A stretch of 64,000 nt of DNA, taken from positions 16,294-80,293 of the forward strand of contig NZ_JAUSFI010000092.1 in assembly GCF_030651495.1 (NCBI RefSeq). The letters are read 5' to 3'. The stretch is from Undibacterium sp. (lineage in GTDB: Bacteria; Pseudomonadota; Gammaproteobacteria; Burkholderiales; Burkholderiaceae_D). Both the position numbers and the translations under genes were made by a program. Position 1 is the first letter of the stretch; every line of letters begins with the position of its first letter. Below the pieces are notes generated by a model, which was not told the DNA's origin, ran no database searches, and was given only the letters and a program-made list of their open reading frames with translations. Below, in pieces: positions 1-8,903 of the stretch.

Positions 1-459
1 ATTCATTGAGGTTGATTTTGGCCAAATCTGTTGGCTTGGTAGTTTCCAATTGCTGAATTATCGCACGCCATGCATCGGGTAAGGCAACCCCCTTGCGCAG
101 GCTGGTGTCGGCGTAAACATACAATAATTCTCCTGTAATCAGATGTTGTTCGCCCTGATAAATTTCCAGCACAAACTGCATGGAGGAATTGCCTAGCCTG
201 AGACAGCGCACGCCAATATCTAACACGTCATCAAAACGCGCTGGCGCCATATACTCCACGCTCGCTTTGCGCGCAAATAACTCTTTACCGTCCTTGGCCT
301 GAGCAACCGCGTTGGGCAAACTGGTGGCACGCCAATACTCGGTAAAGGCGACATCAAAATAAGTCAGGTAGTGTCCATTAAACACAATCGCCTGCATATC
401 GACCTCGGCCCAGCGCACCCGTAGCGTGTGGAAAAATGCAAAATCTGAACGGGCCACAT
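1..459 (-). CDS. Acyl-CoA thioesterase, 4HBT/YbgC-like hotdog (3' end outside window)
   Basis: Only the first 153 codons are visible; the frame stays open through base 1, so the C-terminus lies outside. I read it directly from the minus strand. The N-terminus has the 4-hydroxybenzoyl-CoA thioesterase pattern, a catalytic-type Asp20 in WAEVDMQAIVFNGHYL, followed by the conserved FTEYWR and ARFDD segments. Such enzymes hydrolyse acyl-CoA thioesters in the cytoplasm. The ATG overlaps the stop of the upstream alpha/beta hydrolase by one base (TAATG), so the two are probably translationally coupled. The substrate cannot be told from the sequence. Confidence 0.85.
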
Positions 460-1355
460 TAATCCTTTAAAAATTGATGGATCAGGCGATTGATTCTCTC
501 TGGCTGTTCATGGATGACCCAATGAGAACCTTCAGGAATACGCTCAATTTTTAAATCCGGAATGAATTGCTCCAGCCCGTCGAGCAAACTCTTAGGCAGG
601 GCATGGTCATTTTCGCCCCAGATAACACGGGTAGGCACCGTCACTCTGTAGTCATCTGGATTCAAATTTAATTGTAACGGCCCCTTGTTGCTGGCGGTGG
701 GCGGATGCAGCGGTGAAGCGCGATAGTAATTAACGCCTCCGCTCAAGCCGCGTGACCAGCACGCATGATATTTGCTACGGGTAGCCGCATCAAACCAAGC
801 CGCCGGCGGCTGCCCCATGCCATTAAAAAAACCTTCTACCAGGGCAAAATCATTTTTGGCCAGAGCGAGCTCTGAACCCTCGCTGCGCAACCAGTTCATG
901 TATTCACTGGCGGATTTCTGTGATGCATCCTGTGCTAATGCCTGCATGAACAGGTAAGGATGAGGTGAGTTAATGATGATCAGTTTTTCTACCACAGCAG
1001 GCAAGGCGATCGCCAGATTCCAGCAAATCGCACCACCCCAGTCGTGCGCGACAATCACGGCCTTTTCATACCCCAGGTGAGCGATCAGCAAACGCAAATC
1101 GTCGACGATGTGTCTGGCTTTGTAAGCGGATAAATCCTTGGGCATATCCGACAAATTGAAGCCGCGCAAATCGGGCGCAACAGCGAAGTAATCATTGCCA
1201 AATTCAGCCAGCTGAGCTGACCATTCGTACCAAAATTCGGGAAAGCCATGGACAAACAAGATCAAGGGTTTGCCTCGCTCACCGGCACTGGCGTAATGCA
1301 GACGTGTACCGTTAAGGAGTAAGGCAAATTGTTCAGATTGTATCGCTGCGTTCAT
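459..1355 (-). CDS. Alpha/beta hydrolase, epoxide hydrolase/haloalkane dehalogenase type
   Basis: A 298-residue cytoplasmic alpha/beta-fold hydrolase. The oxyanion-hole motif HGFPE is at residues 36-40. The nucleophile elbow AHDWGG carries Asp105, the Asp-for-Ser choice typical of epoxide hydrolases and haloalkane dehalogenases. Likely triad partners are Asp250 (GENDHA) and His278 (GSHWVIHEQPE). A Tyr-Tyr pair near 210 could supply the epoxide-opening tyrosine. It has its own upstream gap after a terminator-like hairpin and is coupled to the following thioesterase. Family assignment is firm; whether the substrate is an epoxide, halide or ester is not determined. Confidence 0.88.
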   Translation of the reverse strand: MNAAIQSEQFALLLNGTRLHYASAGERGKPLILFVHGFPEFWYEWSAQLAEFGNDYFAVAPDLRGFNLSDMPKDLSAYKARHIVDDLRLLIAHLGYEKAVIVAHDWGGAICWNLAIALPAVVEKLIIINSPHPYLFMQALAQDASQKSASEYMNWLRSEGSELALAKNDFALVEGFFNGMGQPPAAWFDAATRSKYHACWSRGLSGGVNYYRASPLHPPTASNKGPLQLNLNPDDYRVTVPTRVIWGENDHALPKSLLDGLEQFIPDLKIERIPEGSHWVIHEQPERINRLIHQFLKD

Positions 1356-1402
1356 CTCAAGTATCCCGAGTAAATAATATACTCCCCTTAATTACATAAT
1401 AA

Positions 1403-1437
1403 AAACAGCTCATGGCGCAATATCCATGGGCTGTTTA
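1403..1437 (-). terminator. Rho-independent terminator after the five-gene SDR operon
   Basis: The minus strand forms a 13-bp stem (arms AAACAGCCCATGG and CCATGAGCTGTTT, one mismatch) around an 8-base loop and then runs into TTTTTATT. It lies about 45 bp after the stop of the SDR gene at 1482, separating that operon from the alpha/beta hydrolase pair. Confidence 0.75.
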
Positions 1438-1443
1438 AATAAG

Positions 1444-1458
1444 TACTAGGAGGGAGTA
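1444..1458. repeat. 15-bp element TACTAGGAGGGAGTA, copy 1
   Basis: TACT and AGTA form inverted half-sites around the 7-base spacer AGGAGGG. An identical 15-mer lies at 5794-5808 and a variant at 29248-29262. A related half-site, ATACTCCCC, is at 1379-1387 just upstream of the hydrolase start. It could be an operator; no regulator is identified in the window. Confidence 0.6.
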
Positions 1459-1481
1459 TATGAAATTAAAGCAATCAAAAC

Positions 1482-2384
1482 TTAAACGGCCTTCATCTTA
1501 GCGCGCAGCATATCGCGGATATGCGGTGCCGCCTTGTACGGATCGCCCGGATTACGTTGCGTAATGATGTCTTCCATACGCTCTTGCACATTACCCAGCG
1601 CGGCAGGATGCGAGAAGATATAAAATTGCGCATCGCGAATCGCATCAAAAGTCTTTTCTGCGACTTCTTGCGCCGTCACTTTGCCGGAAGATACCGCCTT
1701 GTCTGACATCGCTTGCGACGCCTTTTGACTCGCCGTTGCCACACCCGAGGCGACATCATCTGGACGATTGCGCTGCGACTGACTAATCCCGGTCGGCACA
1801 AAATAAGGGCATAACACCGACGCACCTATCGGCGCTTCAGCCAAAGCCAAGTCTTGATACAAGGTTTCCGTCAGTGAAACAACAGCATGTTTGGAGACGT
1901 TATACACGCCCATGGTCGGCGCATTGAGCAAACCGGCCATGGAGGCGGTGTTGACGATATGCCCTTCGTAAGCAGGGTCCTTTTTTGCGCATTCCAGCAT
2001 CAGATTCGTAAAAATACGCACGCCGTGGATGACGCCCCACAGGTTGACACCCAAGACCCACTCCCAGTCAGCCTGGGTGTTTTCCCAAATCAAGCCGCCA
2101 GAGCCGACACCGGCATTATTGAACACCAGATGCACCGCACCAAAGCGCTGCATGGTGGCATCGGCCAACGCCTGCACTTCTTCGGCATGACGCACATCAC
2201 AGCGCATGGCCAGCACTTGTGCGCCTTGCGCTTCGAGTTCTGACTTGACCTTATCGAGTGCATCTTGCTGCACATCGGCCAGGACCAGCTTCATGCCTAG
2301 TCTGGCACCGATCAGCGCGAACTCACGGCCAAAACCACTACCACCACCGGTAATGACGGCGACTCTGTCTTTAAAAATTTTCAT
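1482..2384 (-). CDS. SDR family oxidoreductase
   Basis: A 300-residue classical short-chain dehydrogenase/reductase. It has the NAD(P)-binding glycine motif TGGGSGFG at residues 12-19, NNAG at 89-92, Ser148, and the catalytic pair Tyr161/Lys165 in YNVSK. ADVQ after the second strand, with an acidic residue, favours NAD over NADP. The start is supported by AGGAGAC upstream. It is the last gene of the run SDR-PaaI-MDR-GST-SDR, 23 bp after the GST gene, and is followed by a terminator. The C-terminal extension is longer than in minimal SDRs. Substrate unknown; context suggests a hydroxyacyl or alcohol intermediate. Confidence 0.88.
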   Translation of the reverse strand: MKIFKDRVAVITGGGSGFGREFALIGARLGMKLVLADVQQDALDKVKSELEAQGAQVLAMRCDVRHAEEVQALADATMQRFGAVHLVFNNAGVGSGGLIWENTQADWEWVLGVNLWGVIHGVRIFTNLMLECAKKDPAYEGHIVNTASMAGLLNAPTMGVYNVSKHAVVSLTETLYQDLALAEAPIGASVLCPYFVPTGISQSQRNRPDDVASGVATASQKASQAMSDKAVSSGKVTAQEVAEKTFDAIRDAQFYIFSHPAALGNVQERMEDIITQRNPGDPYKAAPHIRDMLRAKMKAV

Positions 2385-2407
2385 GGGTGTCTCCTGATAA
2401 ATGATTA

Positions 2408-3340
2408 TTAATCTGCGCGTTTCATTTGATATCCGACCCGCGGAAAATGTACCACCACCGTACCGGCACGTTCATCGGTGCGACGTAGTGCCAATTGGTT
2501 ATGGGATGAAATGACCAATTCGCCGATCACAGAATCAAAAGCGTAATCAGTCGGCATGATTGCCACGCGCTCACCCAGTGCAATACCATGCGTATCGATG
2601 AAATCTACCCCGTCGGCGCTGGCCGGTGCGGCATCTTGCGCGATCTGAATCGCCTGCTCACTGCGCATTTTTTCAAACGATCCATGACCAATGGCAGCCA
2701 CGCTATCCATCCATGCAAGTAGCGTCGGATACGCATCCAATATCCCCGCTACCGCAGGAACGCGACGAATAAACCACAGCGCGTGATACACAGAAAAATC
2801 AGCGATACAGGCTTCTTTGCCCAACAACCAGGGCTGCCCGCCTGCCAGCATATCCTCAAGGCGATGCAAATACTCTTTCAGCTGGCCGGTCGCTTCGGCG
2901 AGAGATATGCGCGGTGCATTGGCACGCATGGCGGCGCGGTCTGCACCGAAAGCCTTCATTTGCTCCGGCGTGATGTCACCTAAAATACCGGGCATCGCCG
3001 CAGGCTGAAAAGTGTAGGCAATCGCAGTCCAGAACAAAGTGGTATCGGCCCATTGCGCCAGTATTTTCGCCAAACCGGCGATGGCTGGCGGATATAGCGA
3101 TGGAACCGGTGCGAGCCGCTCCAATACATCGGCAATCAAGGCGGTATCACAGTAGATATCGGCGCCGATTTGCATCACCGGCGTGCGACGATAGCCGCCT
3201 GTCAGCGCCGCCAGATCTGGCTTAGGCATGATGGAGGGAATCATCACCGATTTCCAGCTTAACTTTTTATAGCCAAGAATCAGGCGTATTTTTTCTGAAA
3301 AAGGAGAGATCGGATAATGATGGAAAATGATTTCAGGCAT
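2408..3340 (-). CDS. Glutathione S-transferase family protein
   Basis: About 310 residues. The N-terminal thioredoxin-like domain is recognisable from HHYPISPFSEKIRLIL, with Ser-Pro-Phe-Ser at the usual glutathione-site helix start, and from the RTPVMQIGADIYCDTALI stretch where the cis-Pro and the Asp/Ser-like turn bind glutathione. An all-helical C-terminal domain follows (about 110-210). The last 90 residues extend beyond a typical GST and are unassigned. I chose the ATG at 3340 because AGAGG is spaced correctly for it; an ATG two codons upstream (3346) is possible. It sits between the MDR reductase and an SDR in the operon. It may detoxify or conjugate an intermediate; this is inference. 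Confidence 0.82.
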   Translation of the reverse strand: MPEIIFHHYPISPFSEKIRLILGYKKLSWKSVMIPSIMPKPDLAALTGGYRRTPVMQIGADIYCDTALIADVLERLAPVPSLYPPAIAGLAKILAQWADTTLFWTAIAYTFQPAAMPGILGDITPEQMKAFGADRAAMRANAPRISLAEATGQLKEYLHRLEDMLAGGQPWLLGKEACIADFSVYHALWFIRRVPAVAGILDAYPTLLAWMDSVAAIGHGSFEKMRSEQAIQIAQDAAPASADGVDFIDTHGIALGERVAIMPTDYAFDSVIGELVISSHNQLALRRTDERAGTVVVHFPRVGYQMKRAD

Positions 3341-3354
3341 GGTCATCCTCTAGT

Positions 3355-4353
3355 TCAGTTCAACTTAACCAATTGTTTGCCAAAGTTCTGCCCTTTGAGC
3401 AAACCGATAAATGCCGCGGGCGCTGCAGCCAGATTCGGCGCAATCGATTCGCGGAACTTGAGTTTGCCGGTCGCTACCAGCGTACCTAACTCCTTCAACC
3501 CTTGCGGCCAGAGATCCATGTGCTCAGAGACGATAAAACCGCGCATGGTAAGACGCATGGTGAGTAACACACGGGTATTTTTAATCGGCAACGGCTCGCC
3601 ATCGTAACCGGCAATCATGCCGCATAAAGCGATCCGGCCAAACGGATTCATGCGCGCCAGGCTGGCATCAAAAATCTCACCGCCGACGTTTTCAAACACC
3701 GCATCGACCCCATTCGGTGTCGCCGCAGCCAGATCGGCTTGCAGATTGCCGGCCTTGTAATCGATGCAGGCATCAAAGCCGAGTTCATTCACCACATACG
3801 CGCACTTCTCTGCACCGCCGGCAATACCAACAGCACGGCAGCCGCGCAATTTGGCCAATTGACCGACGACGCTACCGACTGCGCCGCTGGCAGCCGACAC
3901 AACGATGGTTTCGCCTTCTTTGGCTTGCATGATTTGCGTCAAACCGTACCACGCAGTCATGCCAGGCATGCCAACCGAGCCTAAATAGGCAGACAAAGGG
4001 ATATGGGTGGTATCGACTTTACGCAGCAATACGCCGTCAGAGACACCCATTTCTGCCCAGCCCAACATGCCGACGACCTTATCCCCGATGGAAAATTTAG
4101 GGTTTTTACTGGCGACGATCTCACCGACAGTGCCACCGATCATGGTTTCGCCGATCGCTTGCGGTGCGGCATAACTTTTGGTGTCTTCCATGCGCATGCG
4201 CATGTAAGGATCGAGCGACAGGAAGTGATTGCGTATCAATACCTCGCCCTCTTTCAATTCAGGCACATCGACCGTTTCAAGACGGAAATTCTCTGCGCTG
4301 ACTTCCGCTTTTGGGCGTGATGCCAGAACGATACGTTGGTAAGTAGTAGTCAT
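3355..4353 (-). CDS. Zinc-free MDR NADP-dependent oxidoreductase (CurA/PTGR-like)
   Basis: A 332-residue medium-chain dehydrogenase/reductase of the leukotriene B4 dehydrogenase/CurA type. These enzymes typically reduce the carbon-carbon double bond of enones with NADPH. The family marker GMPGMTAWYGL is present, followed by the nucleotide-binding VVSAASGAVGSVVGQLAKLRGCRAVGIAG in segments and ELGFDACIDYK. No structural zinc-binding cysteine cluster is seen. GGAGAC precedes the ATG. A second copy of the same family is encoded at 61629-62654. In this operon it probably reduces an unsaturated intermediate. Confidence 0.88.
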   Translation of the reverse strand: MTTTYQRIVLASRPKAEVSAENFRLETVDVPELKEGEVLIRNHFLSLDPYMRMRMEDTKSYAAPQAIGETMIGGTVGEIVASKNPKFSIGDKVVGMLGWAEMGVSDGVLLRKVDTTHIPLSAYLGSVGMPGMTAWYGLTQIMQAKEGETIVVSAASGAVGSVVGQLAKLRGCRAVGIAGGAEKCAYVVNELGFDACIDYKAGNLQADLAAATPNGVDAVFENVGGEIFDASLARMNPFGRIALCGMIAGYDGEPLPIKNTRVLLTMRLTMRGFIVSEHMDLWPQGLKELGTLVATGKLKFRESIAPNLAAAPAAFIGLLKGQNFGKQLVKLN

Positions 4354-4385
4354 ACTCAGTCTCCATTATTTTTATAGGCTACGGT

Positions 4386-4886
4386 TCAATCGCTACCGTA
4401 CAGTTTTTTCATGTTCTCGCCAGATTTCAATCGGCGTAAGTATTTGAACGTCCCCATCGCCTTAGCGATCAGTTTGTCACCGTTCCAGATTTCGCCTTCG
4501 CAGAAACACATGGTAGTCGAGCGATGATAGGCGTGGCCACGTGCTTCGATCCGCCCGCCCGGGATACCACCGGGTTGCAGAAACGTGGTCTTCATCTCCA
4601 CCGTGACGACGCCCTTCAAATCTTCACAAAGCGAGCGCCCCGCCATCGCCATGACGACATCAAGCATCGTCATCATGACGCCGCCGTGTGCGATCTGCCA
4701 GCTATTCATATGGCGCTCGGACAGATCCAAAGCCAGCTTGGCCCGTCCGTTTTCCATTTCCAAAAATTCAACACCAAGATCATGCAAGAAAGGATTCAGT
4801 GCGGAGGTAGGCTGACTAATGGCCTGATCTAGTGTCTGACCTACCGGCTGACTGTTCGTGTTGGTTTGCTGAATAGGAAGAGTCAT
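4386..4886 (-). CDS. PaaI-family thioesterase
   Basis: A 166-residue hotdog-fold thioesterase. The motif HGGVMMTMLDVVMAMAG, with the HGG turn and the helix Asp, is the PaaI/YdiI catalytic signature, and the YHRSTTMCFCEGEIW strand is typical of the second half. The frame is open for 40 more codons upstream, but that stretch overlaps the preceding SDR. The ATG at 4886 has a strong GCAGGAGG ribosome site 13 bp after the SDR stop, so I start there. It probably hydrolyses an acyl-CoA, releasing CoA in the surrounding acyl-CoA pathway. Confidence 0.88.
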   Translation of the reverse strand: MTLPIQQTNTNSQPVGQTLDQAISQPTSALNPFLHDLGVEFLEMENGRAKLALDLSERHMNSWQIAHGGVMMTMLDVVMAMAGRSLCEDLKGVVTVEMKTTFLQPGGIPGGRIEARGHAYHRSTTMCFCEGEIWNGDKLIAKAMGTFKYLRRLKSGENMKKLYGSD

Positions 4887-4899
4887 GCTGCCTCCTGCA

Positions 4900-5694
4900 T
4901 CAAACTGCCGAGACGCCACCATCCACCGCCAGAGTTTGCCCGGTAATGTGTTTACCGGCATCGGAAGCAAACAAGGTGACAAGACCCTTGAGATCTTCAT
5001 CATCACCGATACGCTGCAACGGCGCTTCTTTTGCCAGTTTTTCTTCGCCCAGATGTTCCAAAATACCTTTCGTCATTTTGGACAGGAAAAAACCTGGCGC
5101 AATCGCGTTCACATTGATGCCATACGCGCCCCATTCACCGGCCAGCGTGCGCGTGAAATTAATCACCGCAGCCTTCGACGTGTTGTAGGCGATCGTCTTC
5201 ATCGAGCCTGGCGGATTACCCGACAAACCGGCAATCGAAGCAATATTAATGATGCGCCCCGATTTGCGCGGAATCATCGAGCGCTTGCCGACTTCTTGCG
5301 ACATCAGGAAAATGCTGCGGATATTCAGATTCATGACCTTATCCCATGCCTCGACCGGATGATCTTCAGCCGGAGCGCCCCATGAAGCACCCGCGTTATT
5401 AATCAGGATATCGATATGGCCGAGCTGCGCTAAAGCGGCATCAACCAAGGGGGTAATCGCGCTGTCTTTGCCCAGATCGGCGGCGAATGCGCTGGCATCG
5501 ATACCGCGGCTTTTCAGATACGCCACGGCTTCATCGAGGTCAGATTGCTTGCGCGACGACAGCATAATTTTCGCGCCCTGCTCGCCTAAGGCTTCGGCCA
5601 TTTGCAAACCCAGACCGCGTGAACCACCGGTAATGAGCGCAGTTTTTCCTGTGAGGTCGAATAATTGTTTTACGGTACGTGTGCTAGTAGTCAT
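4900..5694 (-). CDS. SDR family oxidoreductase (3-oxoacyl reductase/gluconate 5-dehydrogenase-like)
   Basis: A 264-residue classical SDR of normal length. It shows TGGSRGLG at 22-29, NNAG at 99-102, Ser153, Tyr170 and Lys174 (YNTSK), and the IDGG-like end TLAVDGGVSAV common to FabG-type reductases. SSRK after the second strand suggests NADP preference. The start has GGAGAC upstream. It opens the five-gene operon that runs to 1482. Probably a 3-hydroxyacyl/3-oxoacyl-type dehydrogenase, which would supply the otherwise missing hydroxyacyl-CoA step; that is inferred from context. Confidence 0.87.
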   Translation of the reverse strand: MTTSTRTVKQLFDLTGKTALITGGSRGLGLQMAEALGEQGAKIMLSSRKQSDLDEAVAYLKSRGIDASAFAADLGKDSAITPLVDAALAQLGHIDILINNAGASWGAPAEDHPVEAWDKVMNLNIRSIFLMSQEVGKRSMIPRKSGRIINIASIAGLSGNPPGSMKTIAYNTSKAAVINFTRTLAGEWGAYGINVNAIAPGFFLSKMTKGILEHLGEEKLAKEAPLQRIGDDEDLKGLVTLFASDAGKHITGQTLAVDGGVSAV

Positions 5695-5725
5695 TATGTC
5701 TCCGTTATGCGGTTATGTAAGTTTT

Positions 5726-5735
5726 AGGGGAGTAT
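5726..5735. promoter_or_regulatory. AGGGGAGTAT half-element upstream of SDR operon
   Basis: This 10-mer shares its GGAGTAT end with the element at 5794-5808 and appears reverse-complemented (ATACTCCCCT) at 1379-1388. In both gaps the half-element lies about 65-68 bp from the full palindrome. It may be part of one operator or promoter array. Confidence 0.35.
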
Positions 5736-5793
5736 CTATAAAAAAAGCTTCACTGCGCAATAAACACGTGCGTGTTATTGAATTAAAACATCA

Positions 5794-5808
5794 TACTAGG
5801 AGGGAGTA
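5794..5808. repeat. 15-bp element TACTAGGAGGGAGTA, copy 2
   Basis: Identical to 1444-1458, here directly next to the stop codon of the acyl-CoA dehydrogenase (5809) and upstream of the SDR operon. TACT/AGTA half-sites are spaced by 7 bases; with flanking bases the palindrome is ATACT-N7-AGTAT. Confidence 0.6.
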
Positions 5809-7626
5809 TCAGAACCACGCATCTTGCATATCCAAGCTCGTGGTATCCAGACTCGCCAACAAATCGAGTTGCGGATGCACCTTAATCAATTCATGCTGAT
5901 AAAAATATTTGCAGGCTTGTAGTTTGCCGGCATAGAAATTGGCGTCATGACTAGCGCCCTTATTGAGTGACAATAAAGCTTGCTCCAGCCAGACCCAGGC
6001 CATCACCATGTGACCGAAGGCTTCCAGATAAATCGAGGCATTGGCCAAAGTAACATTCAGGTCGCCCGACGAGTACAGGCGTTGCGTGACAAAGCCCAGT
6101 CGCTGCAAGACCGCATTGAGTGACTGCGCGTAATCGGCCAGATCCGGCTGTGCAGCGGCGCTATTGATGGTTTGTTGAATCTCGAGTGCCAGTGCGCGCA
6201 TTGCGGCACCGTCTTGCATGACCACCTTACGGCCGAGCAAATCGAGCCCTTGTATGCCGTGCGTACCCTCATGAATCGGGTTGAGGCGATTGTCACGATA
6301 AAACTGCTCGACATTGTATTCACGGGTATAGCCATAACCGCCATGGACTTGGATCGCCAGGTTATTCGCTTCCAGACACCACTGCGAGGGCCAGGATTTA
6401 GCGATGGGCGTCAAAATATCCAGCAGCAATAATGCCTGCGCGCGTGCTTGCGCTGTGCTGCCGCTACGTTCTTCATCCACCAGACGGGCGCAATACAGGG
6501 TCAATGCCAAGCCCCCCTCTACATACGATTTTTGCGCCAGCAACATGCGCTTGACATCGGTATGCTGGATGATCGGCAATTGCGGCGTGGCCGGATCTTT
6601 GGCTTGCGGATTGCGTCCCTGCGGACGGTTACGGGCATAGTCCAGCGAATGCAGATAACCGGTATAGCCCAGCATCACGGCGCCAAGCCCGACCCCGATA
6701 CGCGCCTCATTCATCATATGGAACATATTCGCCAGTCCCTTGTGCAAGGTACCGACCAGATAGCCAATCGCACCGGCCTTGCCTCCCGGCGTGAACTTTC
6801 CTTCGCCAAAATTGAGCAGACAGTTGGTGGTGCCGCGATAACCCATTTTATGATTCAAACCAGCCAAAACGACGTCATTGCGCTCGCCAAGTGAGCCATC
6901 GGGATGCACCAGTTTTTTTGGCACGATGAACAGAGAGATCCCTTTCACGCCGGGTATCAGCTTACCGCTTTCATCCGGCACTTTGGCCAGCACCAGATGC
7001 ACGATATTTTCTGATAATTCGTGCTCGCCGGCAGAAATCCACATTTTATTGCCCGTCAGGCGATAGCTGCCGTCAGGCTGCGCTTCGGCGCGCGTCACGA
7101 TATCGGACAAGCTTGATCCGGCTTGCGGTTCTGACAGGCACATCGTGCCGAAGTAGCGCCCTTCCAGCATCGGTTTCGCGAATAAGGCGATTTGCTCTGG
7201 AGTGCCGCATTTCATCAAGGTATTGGCATTGCCAATCGTCAGAAACGGGTAAGACGAGGTACCTACGTTGGCACCTTTAAAGTAAGCAAAACCGGCTTTC
7301 TCCACCACGCAGGGCAACTGCATCCCACCGAGCTCAAAATCCTGCCCTGCCGCCATCAGGCCAGCATCGCAAAAAGCCTTGAGTGCCGTTTTTACCTCGG
7401 GAATAATATGCACGGTCTCGCCATCAAAATGCGGTTCATTCTGATCGCTTTTCTTATTATGGGGAGCAAATAAATCGGTAGCGATTTGTTCGCAAGTATC
7501 TAGCGCGGCATTAAAGGTTTCACGAGTGTGATCGGCAAAACGTTCGCGCTGGGTAAGGGATTCGACATTCAGCCATTCATACAGCAAAAAATCGAGGTCA
7601 CGTCTAGGGATGATTTTTGATTGCAT
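5809..7626 (-). CDS. Acyl-CoA dehydrogenase, large DmdC/AcdA-like type
   Basis: A 605-residue FAD-dependent acyl-CoA dehydrogenase of the long type, with an extra N-terminal helical segment and a C-terminal acetyl-CoA-dehydrogenase-like domain; ordinary enzymes are about 380 residues. Visible signatures are MCLSEPQAGS at 162-171 (first FAD motif), WISAGEH at 196-202, QVHGGYGYTREY at 426-437 and NPIHEGTHGIQG at 449-460, whose Glu453 is the likely catalytic base. It would form the 2-enoyl-CoA at the first step of beta-oxidation. This subfamily includes 3-methylmercaptopropionyl-CoA dehydrogenases, but the substrate here is unknown. The thiolase lies upstream across a 98-bp gap. Confidence 0.9.
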   Translation of the reverse strand: MQSKIIPRRDLDFLLYEWLNVESLTQRERFADHTRETFNAALDTCEQIATDLFAPHNKKSDQNEPHFDGETVHIIPEVKTALKAFCDAGLMAAGQDFELGGMQLPCVVEKAGFAYFKGANVGTSSYPFLTIGNANTLMKCGTPEQIALFAKPMLEGRYFGTMCLSEPQAGSSLSDIVTRAEAQPDGSYRLTGNKMWISAGEHELSENIVHLVLAKVPDESGKLIPGVKGISLFIVPKKLVHPDGSLGERNDVVLAGLNHKMGYRGTTNCLLNFGEGKFTPGGKAGAIGYLVGTLHKGLANMFHMMNEARIGVGLGAVMLGYTGYLHSLDYARNRPQGRNPQAKDPATPQLPIIQHTDVKRMLLAQKSYVEGGLALTLYCARLVDEERSGSTAQARAQALLLLDILTPIAKSWPSQWCLEANNLAIQVHGGYGYTREYNVEQFYRDNRLNPIHEGTHGIQGLDLLGRKVVMQDGAAMRALALEIQQTINSAAAQPDLADYAQSLNAVLQRLGFVTQRLYSSGDLNVTLANASIYLEAFGHMVMAWVWLEQALLSLNKGASHDANFYAGKLQACKYFYQHELIKVHPQLDLLASLDTTSLDMQDAWF

Positions 7627-7724
7627 AGCGAACCGCTCAGAAATTCGTTAATGGGTAAGCATGACTCATGTCCCAATCAAGAGACATGAGCCAAACACTG
7701 CCTGATTCAGCGTACTTCAGAGTA

Positions 7725-8903
7725 CTAGACTACCTCGAACAGACCAGCCGCGCCCTGCCCGCCACCGATACACATCGTGACAACCACATATTTAACACCG
7801 CGACGTTTACCTTCGATCAGCGCATGACCGGTCAGACGCGCACCAGAGACACCATAAGGATGACCGACAGCAATCGCACCGCCGTTCACGTTCAACTTAT
7901 CCATAGGGATACCGAGTTTTTCCGCGCAGTACAATACCTGTACGGCAAAGGCTTCGTTCAATTCCCACAGGCCGATATCGGCTACTTTCAAGCCGGCTTT
8001 TTTCAATAATTTGGGGATTGCATAGACCGGTCCGATACCCATTTCATCAGGCTCGCAGCCGGCAACTGCAAAGCCGCGGAAGATACCCAGCGGTTGCAAA
8101 CCTTTTGCTTCTGCAACTTTGCTGTTCATCACGATAGCGATGGAGGCACCATCGGAGAATTGGCTGGCATTTCCGGCAGAAATCACGCCGCCAGGTACCG
8201 CAGAGCGAATTTTAGAGACGGCTTCCAATGTCGTATCGGCGCGGATACCTTCATCGGAAGAAATCGTTACTTCTCTCGTTACCAGCATCCCGGTCGCTTT
8301 ATCGGCAACGCCCATGATGGTCGTCATCGGCACGATTTCAGCATTAAACAAACCGGCAGCCTGGGCCGCGGCGGCACGTAACTGGCTTTGTACGCCATAT
8401 TCATCCTGGCGTTCGCGCGCGATGTTGTAACGCTTGGCGACGGTCTCTGCGGTTTGCAACATTGGCCAGTAAACTTCTGGCTTGTGTTGTTTTAGCCACG
8501 GATCCATGATCATGTGGGTATTCGCTTCGTTTTGAACACAAGAGATCGATTCCACACCACCGGCGGCATAGATATCGCCTTCACCGGCAATAATCCGTTG
8601 CGCTGCCAGCGCGATGGTTTGCAGGCCTGAAGAGCAAAAACGATTCACGGTCATGCCGCCTGTCGTTACCGGGCAACCACCGCGCAAGGCGATCTGGCGG
8701 GCGATATTGCTACCGGTCGCGCCTTCTGGTGTAGCGCAACCCATGATGACATCTTCAACTTCGCCCGCTTCAATTTTGGCGCGCTCGATTGCCGCGGCTA
8801 ACACATGCCCACCAAGTGTGGCGCCATGGGTCATGTTAAACGAACCCTTCCAGGATTTGGCAAGACCGGTACGGGCGGTGGATACGATGACTGCATCAGA
8901 CAT
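7725..8903 (-). CDS. Acetyl-CoA C-acyltransferase (thiolase)
   Basis: A 392-residue thiolase of normal length. The acyl-accepting Cys90 is in [16 protein letters not shown]; the catalytic His348 is in [16 protein letters not shown]; Cys378 is in MCIGGGQG, the proton-transferring cysteine. It cleaves 3-ketoacyl-CoA to acetyl-CoA in beta-oxidation, or condenses in reverse. TAGGAGA precedes the ATG. The leader carries a 26-base near-perfect palindrome at 8932-8957. The FadA-like N-terminus and the neighbouring acyl-CoA dehydrogenase favour a degradative role. Confidence 0.93.
   Translation of the reverse strand: MSDAVIVSTARTGLAKSWKGSFNMTHGATLGGHVLAAAIERAKIEAGEVEDVIMGCATPEGATGSNIARQIALRGGCPVTTGGMTVNRFCSSGLQTIALAAQRIIAGEGDIYAAGGVESISCVQNEANTHMIMDPWLKQHKPEVYWPMLQTAETVAKRYNIARERQDEYGVQSQLRAAAAQAAGLFNAEIVPMTTIMGVADKATGMLVTREVTISSDEGIRADTTLEAVSKIRSAVPGGVISAGNASQFSDGASIAIVMNSKVAEAKGLQPLGIFRGFAVAGCEPDEMGIGPVYAIPKLLKKAGLKVADIGLWELNEAFAVQVLYCAEKLGIPMDKLNVNGGAIAVGHPYGVSGARLTGHALIEGKRRGVKYVVVTMCIGGGQGAAGLFEVV

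Noticed and set aside
1460..1501. Plus-strand 13-codon frame MKLKQSKLKRPSS preceded by AGGAGG
   Set aside because: The Shine-Dalgarno match is part of the repeated palindrome, whose other copies have no start codon at this distance, and the frame overlaps the antisense SDR stop.
4887..5006. N-terminal extension of the PaaI thioesterase
   Set aside because: It overlaps the upstream SDR, and the strong ribosome site precedes the internal ATG at 4886.
5765..5780. Palindromic stretch AACACGTGCGTGTT near the SDR operon
   Set aside because: Symmetry is broken by a bulge and no U-run follows; weak as a terminator or operator.
7668..7720. Inverted repeat GACTCATGTC...GACATGAGCC between thiolase and acyl-CoA dehydrogenase
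   Set aside because: No U-tail and imperfect symmetry; not enough for a terminator or operator call.
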